Source: Candidatus Gastranaerophilales bacterium
Lineage (GTDB): Bacteria > Cyanobacteriota > Vampirovibrionia > Gastranaerophilales > Gastranaerophilaceae
DNA: 64,000 bases
Direction of reading: 5' to 3'
Assembly: GCA_944323685.1 (NCBI GenBank)
Contig: CALUTJ010000008.1
Coordinates: forward strand, 26,431 to 90,430
The notes beneath the pieces are model-generated. The model was not told where the DNA came from and searched no databases. It saw only the letters and a program-made list of their open reading frames with translations. Shown here one piece after another: positions 60,163 to 64,000 of this stretch; positions within the stretch are counted from its first letter, which is position 1, and the number at the start of each line of letters is the position of its first letter. A program made the translations under genes and the position numbers.

Positions 60163-61134
60163 ATGCAAAATCAAAAACAAAAAATTTTTCTTATAATTAA
60201 TTTGTCCTATTTTGGAGATATCCTTTTGACAAATGCACTTTGTCAAAATATTAAAAGGAATTATCCGGATTCTAAGATAGTATTTTGCGTGAATAAACCT
60301 TTTTATGAAGCAGCAAAATATCAGGTTTGTGTTGATGATGTTATTGTTGTAGATAAACGCGCTAAACACAGTGGCCTGTCAGGTTTAATAAAATTTGTTT
60401 TAAACTGTCCTTATCGCAACAAAATAGATACTGCGTTTATAATTTACGGTAATGACAGAGGGATTTTACTGTCATATTTTTTGGGATGTAAAAACAGAAT
60501 TTCAGGTTCTTTAAATATTACAAAATATTTGTTGACAGATAATTTTTTTGATTTTGATGATTTGAAAAGTATGCAGGATATAAATGCCGCTTTTATTAAA
60601 GCTTTAACTGCTAAAAAAGCCGATGTTGTACCTATAAAATACATTCCTGATACCTCTTTTGATGTTTTGATTGATAAATTGCAACAAACTTATGCAGGTA
60701 AAGAGATTGTGGTTCTTTGTGCAACTAGCAAGAACAAAGAAAAAGATATGCCTTTGCAAACAGGGGTAGAACTTGTTGAAAAATTGACTTCAGCCAATAA
60801 GGCAGTTTTTTATGTGGGAGCAGGTAAAGAAGCTAAGATGTTTGCTAATGGTTTAAAGAAACAAGGATGCGTAAATTTTGTTGATTTGACTGATGTTACA
60901 ACAATAAATCAACTGGCACGAGTTTTAAAAATGAGTAAGGGCTTGATAAGCGTGGATACAGGAACAATGCATCTGGCTTGTGCCCTGCAAGTTCCAGTGG
61001 CTTGTGTTTTTTATAAAACTGATATGATAGCAAGATGGGCGCCGAGAGCTTCTCTTTACAAATCTGTTGTTGTGGATAGAGATTATTCCGGTGAATACAT
61101 ATTAAACAAGTTTGAATCACTTTTGAATGAATAG
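60163..61134 (+). CDS. Glycosyltransferase family 9 (heptosyltransferase-like)
   Basis: The 323-residue GT-B enzyme of the ADP-heptose:LPS heptosyltransferase family. The N-terminal half begins IFLIINLSYFGDILLTNALC, a typical GT9 start. The C-terminal nucleotide-sugar half has VVLCATSKNKEKD, then SKGLISVDTGTMHLACALQV and PVACVF. It likely builds the LPS core. The start ATG follows AGG by only a few bases, so the mRNA leader may be short. Confidence 0.88.
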   Translation: MQNQKQKIFLIINLSYFGDILLTNALCQNIKRNYPDSKIVFCVNKPFYEAAKYQVCVDDVIVVDKRAKHSGLSGLIKFVLNCPYRNKIDTAFIIYGNDRGILLSYFLGCKNRISGSLNITKYLLTDNFFDFDDLKSMQDINAAFIKALTAKKADVVPIKYIPDTSFDVLIDKLQQTYAGKEIVVLCATSKNKEKDMPLQTGVELVEKLTSANKAVFYVGAGKEAKMFANGLKKQGCVNFVDLTDVTTINQLARVLKMSKGLISVDTGTMHLACALQVPVACVFYKTDMIARWAPRASLYKSVVVDRDYSGEYILNKFESLLNE

Positions 61135-61141
61135 TTCACAT

Positions 61142-61834
61142 TTAAGCCGCATTTATCCATTCAAGACCTTTTTGCCCTGATTGTAAATGAGCTTCGTTGG
61201 AAAAATATGAGCTTTCTGCAAATGTGCCATTGTTATGAAGATAGCTTCTTTTAAATTTATCTACCCAGGAGCCTGCATTTTTGTTGTCGTAAACTCTTGT
61301 CACTATTCCGTGTCGGCTTGTATGAGTTTCCAGAGTAATTATTCTGTCTCCGTATTTATATGTCTTTTTTCTTCCACAGGTTATACCTCTTAAAGGGTCG
61401 GGGAAAAATATTTTTTCTTTTACATTATTGCGGCCGACAATTGATGTTAATATCTCATCTAATTTTGCCGGGTCTACACATTCCCCGTCTTTTAAAGAAT
61501 TAAGATAGGGTTTGATTTTTTCTGTCAAAAGATTTTTTACCGGCGGCGCAAGACGGTAGACTTGGTGATTATGTGTCTTTGGCAGTTTTGGGGGAAAATA
61601 TTTTATTTCGTTTGCAGGTTTATTAAAATGTAATTTAAGCAAATTTTTGTTTTTAATACACAATGCGGCAGTTGTAAGCAAACCTGAAATAAACAATATA
61701 TTTCTTCCTGTATGTTTATTTGAGGATTCATTTACGGGATTTTGGCCTTTAAAATTTGGTGTTTGTCGTTTTTGGGCTGAATATTGCGGTGTTTTTGCAA
61801 CCGGATTATTTATATTTGTATTAAATGAAATCAC
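61142..61834 (-). CDS. FKG-motif protein with one membrane segment, function unknown
   Basis: The 230-residue protein has a polar N-terminus with Asn/Thr/Gln and the motif QTPNFKGQ (Phe28). A single hydrophobic helix (about 45-62, NILFISGLLTTAALCI) and a basic C-terminal domain (about 80-230) follow, with GRNNVKEKIFFPDPL and TLETHTSRHGIVTRV, and no recognised family. It belongs to the set of proteins that share the Pro/Asn-x-Phe-x-Gly/Gln motif. It is convergent with the GT9 gene, seven bp apart. Confidence 0.7.
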   Translation of the reverse strand: MISFNTNINNPVAKTPQYSAQKRQTPNFKGQNPVNESSNKHTGRNILFISGLLTTAALCIKNKNLLKLHFNKPANEIKYFPPKLPKTHNHQVYRLAPPVKNLLTEKIKPYLNSLKDGECVDPAKLDEILTSIVGRNNVKEKIFFPDPLRGITCGRKKTYKYGDRIITLETHTSRHGIVTRVYDNKNAGSWVDKFKRSYLHNNGTFAESSYFSNEAHLQSGQKGLEWINAA

Positions 61835-61935
61835 ATTAACCTCTGACTTTCATACATAAATATAAAAACGAAATTTTGTATATTGTTGCTTGAGATAACA
61901 AATTAAAGTTATAATTTTTTACAAAAGGGGCTTTT

Positions 61936-62736
61936 ATGAAAATCACTGTTCTTGTTGATAACAATACAATTACTGACAGATATTTTTTTGCGGAACCTGC
62001 TTTATCTTTGTTTTTAGAAACAGAGAATAAAAAAATACTTTTTGATTGCGGATATTCTGATATTTTTTTAAAAAATGCATTGAAATTGGGTATGGATTTG
62101 AGCAATCTTGATGCTATCGTTTTATCTCACGGGCATGATGACCATTGCGGTGCTTTGGAATATTTAAAAGATATTTGTATCAAAACAAAACCGCAATTAT
62201 TTATAGCCGGTGTAGAGTTTTTTAACAAAAGATATGATTCAGAAATGGAGTTTGGCTGTCCGTTGTCTAAGAGCTATGTTGAAAAATTTTTTGAGGTAAA
62301 TATTAGCGAAAAACCGGTGTATATTGATGAAAATGTTATATTTTTAGGCAAAATTCCAAGAAAAAATGATTATGAGGCTCTGGAGCCCTGTGGAATGTCG
62401 AATAATCTGCCGGATTATATCCCCGAAGACAGTGCAATTGCAATAAAATCGCCGCAGGGAATTGTTATTGTCACGGGTTGTTCGCATTCCGGGATAGCAA
62501 ATATCTGTGAGTATGCTAAAGAAATTTGTCAATCGGACAGAATAAATTCAATAATAGGCGGGCTGCATTTGATTTCGGCAGACGATAATGTTTTAAAAAA
62601 AACTTGTAAATATTTAAAAAACTTACATCTTGAATCTTTGTACGCATGTCATTGTACTGGATTAAAAGCATTATGCTGTTTGAATGATGTAACAAATTTG
62701 ATAGAAGTCGGCAGCGGAATGACTATTGAATTTTAG
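61936..62736 (+). CDS. Metallo-beta-lactamase-fold hydrolase
   Basis: The 266-residue MBL-fold protein has the metal motif SHGHDDHCG (His65, His67, Asp69, His70). The third and fourth metal blocks are TGCSHSGIAN and GGLHL, with a terminal HCTG histidine. This set resembles the MJ0301/MptA-like subgroup (dihydropteroate-related 'ribofuranosylaminobenzene phosphate' hydrolases), which have about the same length. The substrate is unknown. It is divergent from the FKG protein and transcribed on its own. Confidence 0.85.
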   Translation: MKITVLVDNNTITDRYFFAEPALSLFLETENKKILFDCGYSDIFLKNALKLGMDLSNLDAIVLSHGHDDHCGALEYLKDICIKTKPQLFIAGVEFFNKRYDSEMEFGCPLSKSYVEKFFEVNISEKPVYIDENVIFLGKIPRKNDYEALEPCGMSNNLPDYIPEDSAIAIKSPQGIVIVTGCSHSGIANICEYAKEICQSDRINSIIGGLHLISADDNVLKKTCKYLKNLHLESLYACHCTGLKALCCLNDVTNLIEVGSGMTIEF

Positions 62737-62776
62737 TTATCATATTACGCAATGTAAAAAATAAAGGGTCTGATTT

Positions 62777-62837
62777 TCACTCAAAGATGAGAGAACTAGG
62801 GCAGCAAAACGCAAAGTATACCGATGTTAATAACATA
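62777..62837 (+). ncRNA. Candidate structured 5' element, GEMM-like fragments
   Basis: The 5' region before the peptidase gene contains AGGGCA (62798-62803), ACGCAAAG (62809-62816) and ACCGATG (62820-62826), which are the conserved blocks of cyclic-di-GMP-I (GEMM) riboswitches in the right order. The long helix that normally separates the first two is missing, so this is a remnant or another motif. A small hairpin ATGTTA / TAACAT follows. Confidence 0.25.
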
Positions 62838-62925
62838 AAAAAAATTTTTAAAATCTAAAATTTGATAGCAATAAATTATGTTTAGCGGTTTTGTTTTGTA
62901 CATAACAAATAACTCAGGAGATTAT

Positions 62926-63768
62926 ATGCTGAACAAATTGAATTACTGCCCCGTAAATGTACAACCCCATACTAAAGCTGTCTATAAAAATGTTGAACAA
63001 AAATCTCCTGATATTTTTGAAAACAACAATGACCCTTTTAAAAATGTGAGTTTTCATGGACGTGATTTGGTTTCTATGCTTGCAGAAAAACAGGTTGATA
63101 AAGATTTAAAAATTATTTTTGAAAAACTTGACGGCCTCGATGGTGATGAATTTGCACAAACTGCCTATAAAGAACTTGTAAAATATTTAAAACTGGAAGA
63201 TTGTGCTCCAAAAGAACTGACTTTTCTTGAAAAGGAAGGACGTCCGATTGCAAGTGATTACAAGTGGTACGAAAACAAAGTTATAGTTTACAGAAACTAT
63301 TTTGATAAGGCATCAAAAGCTGAAAAACTGGGCTATATTGCACATGAATTAACACATTGCAAACAAACATCAAATATTTTAAAAACGGACGATCCCAATA
63401 TAATAAAACAATATGCAATTGCGATTGCCATGTCTGATTTTAATGCGGCAATGTCAACAAATCCGCAGGCTGCCGCGTCATTGTTAAAAGCAAAACAAAC
63501 GGGTAAAGAAAAAGAATATATTCAAACAATGATTTACAGACAAGCAGGTGCAACTTATAAAGAATTGATTACAATTTTTGCAGATGTTCTAAAACTGCCA
63601 AAATACCCTCTGAATTCCGCAAACGGTCAGAAAGCTCTGTCTGATATAAAAGCCCAATCTTTATACAACGGCGCTACAGAACAAGGCTGGAACAACTGCC
63701 CGCTTGAAAAAGAAGCAATGGATTTTGAAAACTTTATAAAAGCCGATTATTGCAAATATACAAAATAA
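62926..63768 (+). CDS. HELTH zinc-peptidase-like protein with FHG N-terminal motif
   Basis: I use the ATG at 62926, with AGGAG seven bases upstream, giving 280 residues; an earlier ATG at 62878 has no ribosome site. The N-terminal 45 residues are polar and end in KNVSFHGR (Phe43). Residues 136-147 read LGYIAHELTHCKQT with the HExxH zinc motif (His140, Glu141, His144). EKEAMDFE (261-268) could supply the third ligand, as in some DUF4157-type gluzincins. No signal peptide is present. It could be a secreted or injected protease; the substrate is unknown. Confidence 0.68.
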   Translation: MLNKLNYCPVNVQPHTKAVYKNVEQKSPDIFENNNDPFKNVSFHGRDLVSMLAEKQVDKDLKIIFEKLDGLDGDEFAQTAYKELVKYLKLEDCAPKELTFLEKEGRPIASDYKWYENKVIVYRNYFDKASKAEKLGYIAHELTHCKQTSNILKTDDPNIIKQYAIAIAMSDFNAAMSTNPQAAASLLKAKQTGKEKEYIQTMIYRQAGATYKELITIFADVLKLPKYPLNSANGQKALSDIKAQSLYNGATEQGWNNCPLEKEAMDFENFIKADYCKYTK

Positions 63769-63805
63769 AAAGCCCCTTTACGGAGTCTTTTAAATGGCGG
63801 GCAGG

Positions 63806-63880
63806 AAGAACTCTGTTCAAAAGGTGACTAAATGTCACGTTTTGAATAGAGGCAGGCGAAGTGAGATACCTTCTGGTATC
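63806..63880 (+). repeat. Paired hairpins, family B repeat
   Basis: The first hairpin has 18-bp arms at 63811-63828 and 63834-63851 with a 5-nt loop. The second is GATACC-TTCT-GGTATC (63865-63880). The 17-mer AAGAACTCTGTTCAAAA at 63806-63822 recurs on the opposite strand at 38370-38386 inside the MITE-like element. It may also end the transcript of the peptidase gene. Confidence 0.6.
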
Positions 63881-63926
63881 TTTGTAAAGTAACGGTTGAT
63901 TTGATGATAAATTACAGAAGTTTTAA

Positions 63927-64000
63927 TTTGTCCGAGAAAAATTCGTGATAAGGAGCAAAGCGACGTGAACGAATTTTTGGAGTGACACATTGTTCACATA
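63927..64000 (+). repeat. Dispersed palindromic repeat, family A, copy 6 (cut by window edge)
   Basis: The first 74 bases match copies 1 and 4 in the same orientation, with the hairpin 1 loop in normal orientation. The rest lies outside the window. Confidence 0.88.

Overview
The window looks like chromosome of a low-GC, diderm, flagellated bacterium. My best guess is a non-photosynthetic relative of Cyanobacteria (Vampirovibrionia/'Melainabacteria', Gastranaerophilales-like). The diderm call rests on KDO/LPS genes (kdsD, kdsC) and on flagellar P- and L-ring genes (flgI, flgH). The cyanobacterial link rests on a homologue of LdpA, the two-cluster iron-sulfur protein known from cyanobacteria, and on general gene style. 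It is an inference, because no rRNA gene is present.

Layout. 1-4.1 kb: end of kdsD, kdsC, a small unknown gene with a strong promoter, rdgB, a kinase-like protein and uppS. 4.3-7.2 kb: two exported proteins of unknown role and a frameshifted gene. 7.2-11.1 kb: a homocitrate/isopropylmalate synthase-type enzyme, scpB, a small unknown protein, a GNAT-like protein and a PC4-like ssDNA-binding protein. 11.1-21.1 kb: priA, leuS, a tiny hydrophobic peptide gene, smc and scpA. 21.2-29.8 kb: one long flagellar operon (transglycosylase, flgF, flgG, flgA, flgH, flgI, flgJ, a FlgM-position protein, flgN, flgK, flgL). 29.9-36.6 kb, minus strand: recJ, a duplicated-domain protein, fixX, fixC, a winged-helix-like protein and dxr. 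37-38.9 kb: infC with an AUU start, a tiny ribbon-helix-helix gene with palindromic operators, a frameshifted small gene and a degenerate element with terminal inverted repeats. 38.9-48.6 kb: PHP phosphoesterase, membrane protein, zinc-ribbon protein, cdd, exported coiled-coil protein, two Opp/Dpp-type permeases, MgtC, a TPR protein, a PlsC-like acyltransferase and a LysM-like protein. 48.6-53.4 kb, minus strand: hpt, tilS, ldpA-like, umuC and lexA. 53.6-61.1 kb: surface-glycan genes (DUF2142-like membrane protein, GT2, two tandem GT39-like proteins, HxlR regulator, GT9). 61.1-64 kb: two more proteins of the 'FKG' N-terminal class and a metallo-beta-lactamase-fold hydrolase.

Three things stand out. 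First, five unrelated predicted proteins share a polar N-terminus that ends in a short Pro/Asn-x-Phe-Lys/Ala/His-Gln/Gly motif. Their bodies include a kinase-like domain and an HELTH zinc-peptidase domain, so the motif could be an undescribed targeting or secretion tag. Second, a ~180-bp palindromic repeat occurs six times; in one copy the 22-nt loop of its main hairpin is inverted relative to the body. Third, there are several unusual small regulatory arrangements: AUU start of infC, a predicted leaderless lexA transcript with the operator inside the promoter spacer, a type I toxin-like peptide mRNA between leuS and smc, and a ribbon-helix-helix mini-regulator with nested palindromes.
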